Assembly: GCF_032062135.1 (NCBI RefSeq)
Contig: NC_092861.1
Span: forward strand, 138,062,169-138,126,168
Length of the DNA: 64,000 nucleotides
Direction of reading: 5' to 3'
Origin: Pyxicephalus adspersus
Taxonomy: Eukaryota > Chordata > Amphibia > Anura > Pyxicephalidae
The position numbers and the translations under genes were made by a program. Below are positions 25,501 through 37,500 of this stretch, in pieces (the first letter of the stretch is position 1; every line of letters begins with the position of its first letter). The notes beneath the pieces are model-generated. The model was not told the origin of the DNA. It saw nothing but the letters and a program-made list of their open reading frames with translations, and ran no database searches.

Positions 25501-28500
25501 GGGCTGGCGTGCGAGAGAAAGAAGCCGTAAAGGAACCAGTCAGCTTGAGGAGGAAGTAAAGTGAATAAAATGAGCTTGTCACTGTGCTGCTTCTTATTTT
25601 GCTGTCCAGTTACAAGCTGTGATGGGTCCAGGGAAAAAGTATTGAACGATACTGGACATATCTAGCGGCATATTGGGTTATTCGTTCATAAGCTATTGAT
25701 TTTTATTTTTGGTTGGAGTTCTGCTTTTTTTACATCATACAATATTACCTGGCTTACTAATGCAGTACAAAGAGTACTTTTGAAGTCCAATAACTTACAG
25801 CAACAGAAGTTTTAAGAGTTCTACCTCTAAAGTGCTTCCTGATGGGTTGCCATAAGCATCTGCATTTTGCTCTTCTCTGCTCATTGTGCTGCTTTAATAA
25901 ATAAGCTGATGCTATTTAATTAACGTGCTACCTTTTACCATCTCCTGTTTCTGCTTGGCAATGCTGTAGTCAAGTCGTTACTTTGTGCATTGCTGTCAAT
26001 GCCAGTTTCGGTGATTTTGTAGCACGTGGTGATTTGGAGCTGTGAGGCATTCCTCTTTTCTCATCACCCAGGGACACGACAGCGTTAACAGGTTTAGTTG
26101 GCCAGAAAATGATGCTCTTTGTATGCTGTTTTGTGTCTTGATCTGTTTTCTTTATTTTCCTCTGTCGTAAATTACTATGATGTGGCACATGGAATAATAC
26201 GTCCGTGAAGAGATGCTTTATTATTTGGAGAATTCAATTTCAGTGGCCATTTGTCCTTGTGTGCCTGTGTGTTTTATATTCCTGCTCTCCTCACTTGGCT
26301 GTAATGGGTCATTATTTTGTCTCCACAGATAACAAAGCTCTTGTACCAGGATAGCTCCAGACTCCTAAAACCTTCGAGTGAAACTGGTAGCGTTTCAATT
26401 TCTATGATTGTAACATATCCGTAAATCTGTTCTCGCGTGTAATGGTTGTAGGCGGCGGGAATGACTACTGTAAACTGTGATTGCTACATTTTTTTTTTTC
26501 CAAAGAGAAAGAGTGAATGCAAGCTAAAATAATCCTTTTGTGGTCAGATTGTTGATTGTTTTGCATATTTTACATGTAGATTGTATGCAATTACTCAGGT
26601 TGTTTACGGTAAATACACATGCATGATATATATATATTAATCTTGTAATTTTGCTGGTAAACCACAGGGTTATAATTTCCTTTAATACATTTTTACCTTT
26701 TTTATTTACTTACTATATTATTCTGTTTCCTTTTGTGTTTTGGAAGATATTCAGGTGGATATTATGTGCAAAATAAGCTGTAATAAACAGATATTTGTTT
26801 TTACTTAAAGCTGAACTAAACCTGCCATATTCACCTGTTCCCGTTCCCTCGCAGGGTTCTGTTGTCGTCTTCTCTTCCTGAAGACCCTCTTCGGCCATTG
26901 TGATTGGCTGGGCCAGGTTGTTGTAACTCCCGCTCAGGAGTTCCTTAGTTCCCGGCATGTGCCGGGGAAGTTGGGATTGCTGGGTGGCCTGGCAATCCAA
27001 GCTGAAACTCAGCTTATTTGACAGATACCCAAAGCTACAGACAGATGCGAGGGAATATTGCAGATGGGACATTGCCTCTTCCTTTCTGCAAAAATGACCT
27101 GGCTGCATATTTAAAAATGGAAATTTAGTTCCGCTTTAAGGTGATCTAGAAGAGGTTATTTGATTGGGTGACATAGTTACCAAACGTTTAGATTAACCAG
27201 CTTTGGGTTAAATAGTATTAAAGGAAATTTGTCATGAGAAAAATTTGTTTCAAACCACTGCTGATCAGAAATATATTTTGTATTCTTTTAGACTGGCGTT
27301 AGTTACATTGAAACTCCAGACAGCTATAAAAACATAAATGGACACCACTAGATATTAATATTCACAAATCATTAAATATCTTTAAGTACCTGAATTTGAC
27401 TTGTTATGAGACTCTCTCTATACTTTAAACCTCATAGCTTAGATTAGGCGACACAGGAATGGGAGCAGATGAGGTATATTACATGTAAATGTGCTTATAG
27501 AGAGAAGAGTGAGCAGAAGGATTACTTCAATGCACCGCTGCTGCTTTTTTACTGTCCAGGTATGCTAGGGGTGAATAAAGGCCATAGATTAGATTGCTAG
27601 AATGCTAGATTGCTGTAGTTTGTGTTGTCATTCACCTGGTTGTGCAGTCGGACTACCTAAGTGTCTGAACTGGACAAAAATAAAAGTAGTTGGCATGTAA
27701 AACAACTCACTTTTATGTATGCATTTCATATGTTTATCAGTTTGCCTGAAGTTTAGCTCCAAGCTGACCTCCAGACAGAAAGCTAAAATAAAAATGTTTC
27801 CACATGTAAAAAAACTTTTTTGTGCAACCAACCTTGAGTCCACAGACACTTGCCATACTGTATAGCCAGGTCTATAACCTATATACACATTACAACATAA
27901 CACCGGTAGATTTCTTATTGCCCTTTTTTTTTTTACACAATTTTAGCAATAGAGTTGACGAGCAATCTGTTTTACTAGAGTGTAAGCATTGCCCCAGTAG
28001 CTCTACAATGGGTAAAGTTGATGCCTTCTGCTGATGTGAGAGCTTTGAATCAGTAGGGGCATTCCATAGGGGTTCTTGTTTAGGCAATTCTTATTGTAGG
28101 GGGACAAAACCCTGTGCTGCTTTTGTCACCCAGCCGCACGCTTTCTTAATGAGGACTGTGTGCAGCTATGGTGAGACACATTTCAATGACATGGTCTGCT
28201 GATATAAGGAGACTGACACAAGCACAGCCTTGTAAGCATTGCTAGAGTCTATATAGACAGGAATATATAAGTGCAAAGTGGCTGCAGGGGAAAAAAAAGC
28301 ACATATATTTAACATGAATAGTGAGCGTGTTATAATCCACACGTATGATCCACACATAACTTCAAAATGACCAAAAGGGTAAATGAGACTTGCCTAAACC
28401 ATCCTATTAGAAAAGATCTTACTTTGCCAAAATCAAATCCAATCTTTACCAATCAAATTGAATTACTATAGCTAAGAATTAGCACACATTAAAATATAGC

Positions 28501-31500
28501 TTATGCAGCGAGCTTTACATGTAGTGGCTGCTTTAATGTTCTCTTTTCTAGTATCCCTTAATTTTTGCCTGGCGATCATGCCATCAATACACTTCCTGTC
28601 CTACGGTGACAACAGTCATATTTACTATTGTATTGTTACTCCAAGGCTCCCTACCACACACTGCAGAACACAATAGTATTTCCCAACTGGTATAACATTC
28701 CCCAAAACAAATGCCACATCCCAGTATATTCAAATACCAAAGGAGACCGGTTTTTATATGATTGTTTAATAAATATATATTTTTATTTTTAATTTGGTAC
28801 ATTGTGGTTTTGATATGAATTTTAAAAGTCCCCTTTTCGCCTTCTCCTTTGATATTTGCACCACAGAACACATTCACCTCTCCTAATTTCCATAATTTAA
28901 AAAACAGTTGAGGGTCAGATCCAAAAGTTTGCAGTTTTAGTACAACCGAGCCAGTGTGTTGGCACAAACAGGAAGTAAAAAGTTTTTTTTTTGTTTTTTT
29001 ACATTTTTTTATTCAGATATTGCAAAACTTCTTTAATTGATCTATAATATGACAGTAGGTCCTATCTGTACCACGTCCCAAATATCTATTAATCCACCAC
29101 CAGTCACATTAAAAGGGCTTTTAAGGTACAAAATGCCTTTAATGACAAGTGTATAGAAAGAGAGGAAGAAAGAAGACAAGTAGCGCACCTTATTATTTGT
29201 ATATACATTGGAGAAAGCGAATAGGCAAATACTGGTACTTAATGGTCTTTGTGAAAGCATGTAATAACTTTTTAAAAATAACATTATTTTTCATACGTCT
29301 TTGGATTTCAGTATAAAAAAAACTGATCAACTCCAGCTATATATAAAATATGTATACTGTATGGTGTTATTAGTCGGCTAATAATATAGACGTGTATACT
29401 ATATGGTGTTAATAGTCGGTAATAATATAGATATACATCTGTAACACCTATATCTCCTGGGATTCTGCATTGTTTGCATAGCTCTCCTACAGTGCAGGGA
29501 AAAGAGGGGGGAGAGTCAGATTGAAGTAAGACTGGTAGTGAAAAGCTGTCAGTGGCTCTGAAAATAATTAGCATTCCTTTCACTCACCAGTTAGATATGT
29601 GCTCCCAAACCACATAATCTCTATGCCTCAGTGATCATTGTTGCCATTCCAGCCTCTCATCAGGGTGACATCTCACACCAAAATGATTTCTTATAAATTA
29701 ATCTTGATAACATGACAGTCCCAGTAATTTCACTAGAACGCTTTCTCTATCGTTTTTTTTTTCTGCTTCCTTCAACAGAATCTGTTGGCTATTTTCTGTA
29801 CCGCTTGATTGACAGCATGAGTGACTCAGAGGTACAAGCCAAAGAGGAACATCTGAAACAATACTTCCATCAGCTTAAGGAGATGGTACTATTTTCAGTT
29901 TTTTTTTCTCCCCTACATAATGTCTGTCCTGCCTGACATGTATCTATTAGATTTTTAAATTGCTGCTTTTAAGTCGAACCCAACCACTTCTCAATGTCAT
30001 GGCGGTAGCTGGAGACTTAAATTATGTTGGAGATAATTTCTGTTAGACAGATTTCATTTAGTCTGTGTTTTAAAACTAATCCATATCTTTCTACCCCCCC
30101 TTGCCGCCTTTCTTTATGGAACAGGACGTTACGGTTGACGATAAAAAGGCTGTGAAAATCATTGAATTATTGAAAGCTCGTGAAGTTCCTGTCTTAATTG
30201 AGGTCTGTACTTTTCTTTTTGACTTTTTTTTTTTTTGTGGGTTTTAATTAAAAAATGATGTCTGTTAGAGTCTTGAGGGCATAGTTTTAGAGCAGCAAAT
30301 GTGACTTTTAACAAACAAACATAGAGTTCCTGTAAGAGGAATTGGACGCTGTCATTTTAAACATATACATACACATAAATGTTTTTAAAAAAAGTCACAT
30401 TTCTGCTTTTCAATAATGACTGGAAGAGTCGATGTGTATTAAAGTGTCATGAGGCAAAATACCTATCTGAAAATCCTCACCACTCTTTCTAAAGGTAAAC
30501 ATAAGGGTGTGAATGCTGTGCTAGCCCAAACCCAAATTGTGCCCCCTTTTGCCAATTTCCCAAATTGTGCCCCCTTTTGCCGATTTTCCCATGCATCTAA
30601 TATCGTCCAACTAAGATTACTGGTTGGCATTGTTTCACCCCATTAATGATATACTCTTGCTTTTTTGTATACACAGCAGATATCCACTGTGTTCCCATGG
30701 TGCAGTGGCTGTTATGGCCCTCTATGTGGGGTGCCTCCAACATAAGTGGCACAAGCCCACTTAATGATGTAGCCTGTGGCATCAAGCAAATTATGGCTGG
30801 GCTGAAGTTGCTAACATGAGAACAGTGGCCAGTCTTTGTTTTTGCAAACATTCCTATGTTCTTAACACACAATAAATACATTTTAGAATAAGCCCCCCCA
30901 ATGGCCACTTCAGTTGCATGCACTGTGGAGCAACTTATTGTATATTTTTTTTTTTTTTTTTTAAGCTTAATAGCTGTTTCTGCTTCCCTACTAATCTATC
31001 ATGAAAATCAGAAGAGCACTGTTTATTATTTTATTATTATTACACAGTATTTATATAGCGCCAACATATTACGCAGTGCTGTACAATGTGCATAGTCATG
31101 TCACTAGCTGTCCCTCAAAGGGGCTCACAATCTAATGTCCCTACCTCAGTCACATGTCATTACCACAGTATAAGTTCAATTTTGGGGGGAAGCCAATTAA
31201 CCTTACTGCATGTTTTTGAAATAAAGAGTGCTTAGTTACATAAATTACTTAAATGCTTCACCTCCTACTATACTACTGGTAATTGTGGATATAAATTTAT
31301 ACAATTGTACAATTTATCAGTTACTCATAATTAGTAAATCCTGTTTGTTTAGAGTATAGTAAATATTTAAATGTTTAAAACTTGGTTGTAGTTCTACTGC
31401 AAGGTCCAAAGAATGTTGACGTCCCCTTTGTCCATACTGCCCAAAAAATCTGTTTTACATGCTGGTTAACACACCTGGCATTATTATTATTATTATTAAT

Positions 31501-34500
31501 ATACAGTATTTAGCTTCAACATATAACGCTACACAGGAGGAGGAGAGGACCCCCAGAAGAGCTTACAATCTAAGAGGTGGGGGGAAGTAGAATCTTATTA
31601 TCCCCTCATTGCAGCCCAGTGGCTTATCTGGATCTAGTGGTGATAAATGTAATAGGATTGTGAAGGATAAAAAAAGACTGATGGATAACACCGCTAAGGG
31701 TATCTTTTGTTGAATAGAGGTCTGGAAAATAAATGAAATATATTTATATAAAATTAATGTGTGTAAAAATTTGCATCATGCAAAAGTGGTGATGAGAAAA
31801 TTTGCTTTTAGGTCCGTAATCCATTATCTCCTGGAAAGTTTACATTTCTGGAACATATGCATGCATATGTATACAATCTGCAGCACATCTCCCAATTCAT
31901 CCTTTAAGGAATTATATATTAGGGCGAATCAGCAATTTTCCCGATTGAGTCAACATTCGGCATAAATTTAGCAAGCTGACTGTTCGCAATAAATGTGTGT
32001 ATAAAAAGTTGATTTTGCATAATAAATGTTTTTGTTTTTTTTCCCCCCAGCAATTTAAAAAATTGGTTTCTGCACATGTATCTGCTGCCAAGGTATGTAA
32101 TGTTTACCTTTTCCCCTATAATATTTACCGAGTAAAGCTTCTCCTCTTGTCTCTCTCTGATATCATTCGGAGCTGACCTTTCTGAAGGGTCTTCTAGATG
32201 CATTGGATTTGTGGTACCCCGCTGCATGCTTTGCTTCTTCCTGCCGGATCCTACTATACTACTCTGCCCTGTAATGCTGTAGGGTCTGTTTGAAACCACA
32301 ACACGCAGTGTGAAAAGCAGGCATTCAACACTCTTGGAAATGGGGAATGGAGAATTTTTTTCCAGCAAGCTTATCTTTTGTTGACTGGTTTTGGTGGCAC
32401 CTCCCCACCATTGGAGAGAAAAGTATTAACATTTTTTTTTTGTTTTGGTCAAAGTTTGTCAAATAAATGTCCTGTCTAAGAATTATGGACTTAAAGGCTT
32501 TTGTGTAAGAAAGTTGCTCAGCCAGTCTCTGTACTGACAGCACTGTTCTATGAAGGAGGAGCAGGAAGCATGCTGCGGCACCCTTCCCAGTAGTAATCAA
32601 ACAATTTCTTGGGGATGTTCACAAAGTAATTTTGGAGCGAATGCTGTACAAATTCTGGATTGTAACCCAAAGTTTATCAAGAACAATCATTGTGGATGAC
32701 TAAAATCTAGCATTTGTACAGGGCCAATGATTTCTTGAGGTACCCCAAGTTTTGGGCACAGCACAGTTGTACATTTTTACCAAGATTAAAAGATAATTTT
32801 TGTGTTGCCTCTCCTTCTGTTTCTGATCTCCAACATCCGATTCCTTCGTACATAGAATCAGTGAATCCTATTTCCTTGGGCAGGCTTTCCAATGGTGACA
32901 ATAGTAAACCATGTGGTGTTGAAACAGCCCCTTGTAGTATCCATTAGAAGGCCTTGTGAAATGATGACGACACCGCAACATAATTGGGAAACAGACAGTG
33001 ATAGAGCTTTGTCAGGCTAAAATGGGACACACGTAAACAAGGACCTTAGTGGCAGGATTACCAGAGGTATTTTAATCACTTTAGAAATGACAAGAACATG
33101 TTATGTTGGGAGATTTCATTAGATTGGGTTTACAAGTATTTTATAACAACAGTTTCTTATGATGAGACACAATCTTCTATATGGGCTACACGGTACGTGT
33201 ACAAAGTCTCTGTCATCCTCTCCTGCATCCTTTGTAATTGATGTGATAGCTGTGTAGTTTTGGATTTTTACTTATTGTATGTCATTTATTTTATTTCATT
33301 TTAGACTGTAAACATCCCTGAAATGGAAGAACAATTAGAGAAGAGGAAAGCCAACAATGAACCTTTTGATAAGACCTTACAGAGCCTACTTGTTGCACTA
33401 GTTGCGGAAGAGGTAAAGCATCTCCTTCACACTACACTGTTGGTTGGGTCTCCTGAATTTACAGCTTTTAATGTCCTTGGCAGCTAAGTGACATGACTTA
33501 TTTGAAGTCATTGGCCACCTGTTTGGGGGACTGGTAGTGATTCAGCCTAAATGAGGTGGGTCAGTAGGAGGTACTGGAAGCATCTAAGCCTGTAGGCTTA
33601 TGTATTTCAGAACCAGGGAAGTCTCTGAATGGATGGGATAAAACAAAGTATGGTTTGCATGTTATTTACTTACAATAATCTTGGTTGTGTGGACATTCAT
33701 TGTAAGCTCTTCGGGGTAGGGTCCTCTCCTCCTGTATCACTGTCTGTATTAGTCTGTCATTTGCAACCCCTATTTAATGTACAGCGCTGGCGCTATATGA
33801 ATCCTGTTTAAAAATATTAATTCAAAGCCCTGACACTGCTGCTGGGTGCCACCATCTAATACTTATTGTTAGAAGCCTGAGCAGACTCGGAGCTGTTACT
33901 CAAGTGCGGGATTGTAGGGTCATTAGACACTGCCTGGTAAAGAACTATAGTCATCATGACTTTATTTACCTTGCCATACTAAAGGTGTTGATCTGCCATG
34001 ATACTCCGCATGATTAATAGCCCTATTAAACTAGTTCCTAGCAGTCCCGGTGCAGACTGTGCTGCTTTCCATCTTTATGTCAGCCAACAGATATGCTTTT
34101 TTCCCCAGCACATTTACAATTTAAATTGGACCCACTTTTAATGTTTGGGATTAAAATTCCATTTTCCCAAGGAGGGATAGAATTCTGTCCGATAAAGGTA
34201 TTTGTTCTGTTCGATGGTCAGCATCCAGATGTACTTGATATTCATTTCTCAAGAGCGCCTACAATTTGTGGGATATCATCAGACTTTTGGGGGCAATTTC
34301 TTGTTCTAAACAATTTCATTCCTTACCCATGGTTTTCTGCCAAAGATGATTGCAGCGCTGTATTTTGTATCTCAAGAAATCCACTTTAAGATTACTCGCT
34401 TGTGACAACATTACAGATAACATAGTATTTGAAGCCTGAGATAATTTAAAGGTTTAGTCCTTGGCAGGCTGTGTTTAGAGGAATGTCTGTTTTCTTGTGC

Positions 34501-37500
34501 CTGGAACATTTTAACTAACCTTTTCATGCATGCTTATCTCCAGCTGAAGTCCGTAATTGTGTTTTGTGTTTCAGCGCATCTATTATCAATTCTTGTGTTG
34601 TGCATCAAGTGTATGTTGTTTTTTGTGTGTGTGTGTGCGTATAAACATTGCTATACATGCATATATGTGTAAAGTGTGTAAACCCCTTTGAGTTATTGTG
34701 GAAAGCTTCTTTTAAGACATTCAAGTTTAATTGCCATGGATGTCCCCATTGGTGACCCTCGATTTGTACAGATAACCAGAAAGTGAAATGACATTCAAAG
34801 AGTGAGGGTATACCTTATATAGGGACATCCAATATGACAATGGACTTTGTAAAGCACTTCATAATATGTGGCTACTATATAAATACAAAAGTGAATAAAT
34901 AATATTGATGATAATCTGTTTTGAGGACAACTTTAAGATGAGAATCCCTCCCGGACACACTCTTCTTTAAGTTTTCTGTTTTGTTTGAGGGTTCAGAAAT
35001 GAAAGGTAATTTCACCTCATCTCTCAGAAATATCTCTAGCCAAAACTTTGGTTTCAAAAAAGGAGGGGAGGTGTTAATGCTGTCCTGGGCTGGGTTAGTC
35101 TACGTACACATGTCAGATGATTCTCGTCGGATAATCTCATGTCTAGTATCGGACGAGAATCTGGCGTGTGTACAGCGCTCGGATGGATCCATTAACGACA
35201 ACTGATCAATATACAAGTGAAGGGGAGAGGGTACAGTGAGGTGCTGCTCTGTTGGAACAAAACGGTGCTGTACAGCGCTCGCTCAGATCCTTTAGAAAAG
35301 ATCTTTTCCAACAACAAATATTGAACATGTGTACGTAGCCTAGCCTAGCTTGACAAAAATGTTTATCAGATGGAAGCTGAAGGAAAATCTTTAGAAGGGA
35401 TTTGCAAACAGGTCAGCAAGACAGGGGGCTTTTATTGGATCACACTGAAACAATAACAAACTCTTGTGTACTGCTGACTTTACATGAGTATTATTACTGC
35501 CCAAGGTTTCTCTTTACATCTTGTCCCACTCGCAATGTTTTATTATACAGTAAATAAGGAAATGAAACTCTTTAAAAAAAAAAAAAAAAAAGTCTTGATC
35601 CCCTGTTAGCTTTATTATTTTGGTCTGTGTCCCTACTGTATATTTTGAGAGGGTGAACAGGGGATAAACGTGCAGGAGACGACTCGATTCTGGAATATCA
35701 AAAGAATTAACAATAGCTTGGTTGTTAGCCTACCAACTTTTCAACATAGACAATTGCAAACGATCACAACAAAAAGTTAGGTATTGTACGTATGTAACCC
35801 TAACCCACTCTGTCTTAGATTTATAAAAGTAATCACTTTTTTTCCTCTTAGAATTGCCGCTTCCAGACCACTAAACCCTAGATAATGTCTTACCCTAAAA
35901 TGTAGGCTTATTCTGATCTCAACATGGACTTCAATGTGACAATAGCAATGAGGGATGACATTGTCTGCTTTGTTTCTGTATATACATTTGACCAGCAGTT
36001 CTGTATCTTCACCAATTTATTGTCTAAATATGGATGAAATTCACAAATTCCACAACGTTGAGGTCATTTTGAGCTTCTGAATAAATAGGCCTCATTAGAA
36101 AGAAAAGCAAATTGAACAGTCCAGGGGAGAAAACAAACAAACTTTGAAACAAGTTTCAGGATGGTGTTTATGGTGATTCAGTCTTGACCCACACATTCTT
36201 CTTTTTTTTTCTCCCAGCAGTAAGACATTTTGGTTGAGCGAGGTCTATAAAAGTTCACATAGGTTTAGCCTTTTTGTATAATGTATATTTTTTGTCTTGC
36301 AGAACCTGGATAAAGTTTTGGAGTTAACATCCAAGTATGGGGATGATTTTACTTTTGGCATGTATATGAAAGTCATGGGTTTGTGCTGTAACAAGAACGA
36401 TCCAAAGGAAGCTCTGAAAATCATGGAGGAGGTGTAAGTAATTGATGTATTTGTATACAGTCACATTAGGGCAGGTGAAGTCTAGAACTCTGGAACATGT
36501 CCTTTATCTTCCAGCTCATCCGCCATTAGTTTGAAAAAATGGATAATAGACTTAAAGCGGCACTTTCACTTAAAAAAAAAAAAAAAATCACAATCCTAAC
36601 AAGTTGCATGCTGGCTCAGACTTTTTCTTCTCTCCAACACTCACCATAGTGTCTAGCATTAGCACTTTCTTTCCAGTTTTTTACACTTCACCCAGTCTCA
36701 TACTGTGCATGCGTGAGACTGGGAATTTTTATTTTTTATTTTACATTATGGGGAAGCTCCTGATGACGCATGCACAGAAGGAGCAGCCCACAGCCTCCTG
36801 GGATATGTGACCTATGTATCCCAGGAGGCTGCAGGTTTCCCCTTCAGTCTCAACTTCTGCAGCAGTAAAAGTGGGAGGGCTGCCCCCCTCCCCCCACCAA
36901 AAAACACATATTTTTTTATTAAATGTTATATTATACCTTCTTTTACTGGATACAGTTCACCTGAATACAGGGGCTATCCAACCGCGGAAGCTTAAATACA
37001 CAAAGTATGGGAATTAGCGATAATTGCTGATTATGGGGATGACCCTATCTCTACTACCCCCCACGTTCCTTCCTCTTTGTCTCTGTTCTACTTGTTCCAC
37101 AAACCCCCCCCTTTTTTCCCCTGTAAGATGAATATTTATATAGTTAAACATTGCTTAGGTTTGTTTGTTTATATACAATATACAAGAATTCTATGATACT
37201 GATGCTTGTTTGTTTAATAATCTTAAAAATTGTTAAAAACTCCCTCTCCCTCTCCCTCACCCTCACCCTCTCTCCCTCTCCCCCTCCCTCTCTCTCTCTC
37301 TCTCCTCTCTCCTCTCTTCTTCTCTCTCTCCTCTCTCTCTCTCTCCCTTCTCCCCTTCCCTCTTTCTCTCTCTCTCCCTCTTTCTCTCCCCTCCCCCTCT
37401 CTCTCTCTCTCTCCTCTCTCCCCTCCCCCTATAACCTCCAGGTTAAATAAATGAAACATAAATGATCGTGTTTTAATAAGTTCCCGCTATGTCTGTAAAG

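Larger units (their letters stand above)
16553..26328 (+). other. Large interval after exon 11; must contain unlocated LRPPRC exon(s)
   Basis: 9.8 kb with no exon that I can place with confidence, although about 100 codons and a phase 1 to phase 0 change are needed here. Contents seen: an unexplained open stretch at 17037-17420, poly-T runs (17689, 18911, 20183), a repeat 3' end (about 21180-21292), a hAT element (23168-23863), a tail-type repeat (24630-24790), and repeat-poor unique sequence at 22100-23000 and 25880-26200. The missing exons are probably short and diverged. Confidence 0.8.
26387..29778 (+). other. Intron D1
   Basis: 3.4 kb. Holds an inverted-repeat element (26804-27140) and a two-copy 41 bp duplication (29352-29430). 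The remainder, including 27150-29340, is AT-rich with no recognised gene. Confidence 0.85.
30203..32050 (+). other. Intron D3
   Basis: 1.8 kb. Contains a 28 bp tandem duplication (30531-30587), a poly-T run at 30945, and two tail-type repeats (31020-31220 and 31475-31615). No gene. Confidence 0.85.
33413..36302 (+). other. Intron D5
   Basis: 2.9 kb. Holds a minus-strand tail-type repeat (33695-33825), a short minus-strand fragment of it (34845-34890), a (GT)n run (about 34623-34640), a well preserved inverted-repeat element (35096-35342) and a poly-A run at 35573. No gene. Confidence 0.85.

Noticed and set aside
31919..32368. 149-codon minus-strand open frame, the longest in the window.
   Set aside because: It overlaps exon D4 antisense, has no recognisable domain and shows no promoter. 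Considered chance.
37151..37459. Ser/Leu/Pro-rich and Arg/Glu/Gly-rich open frames.
   Set aside because: Pure products of the CT tract.
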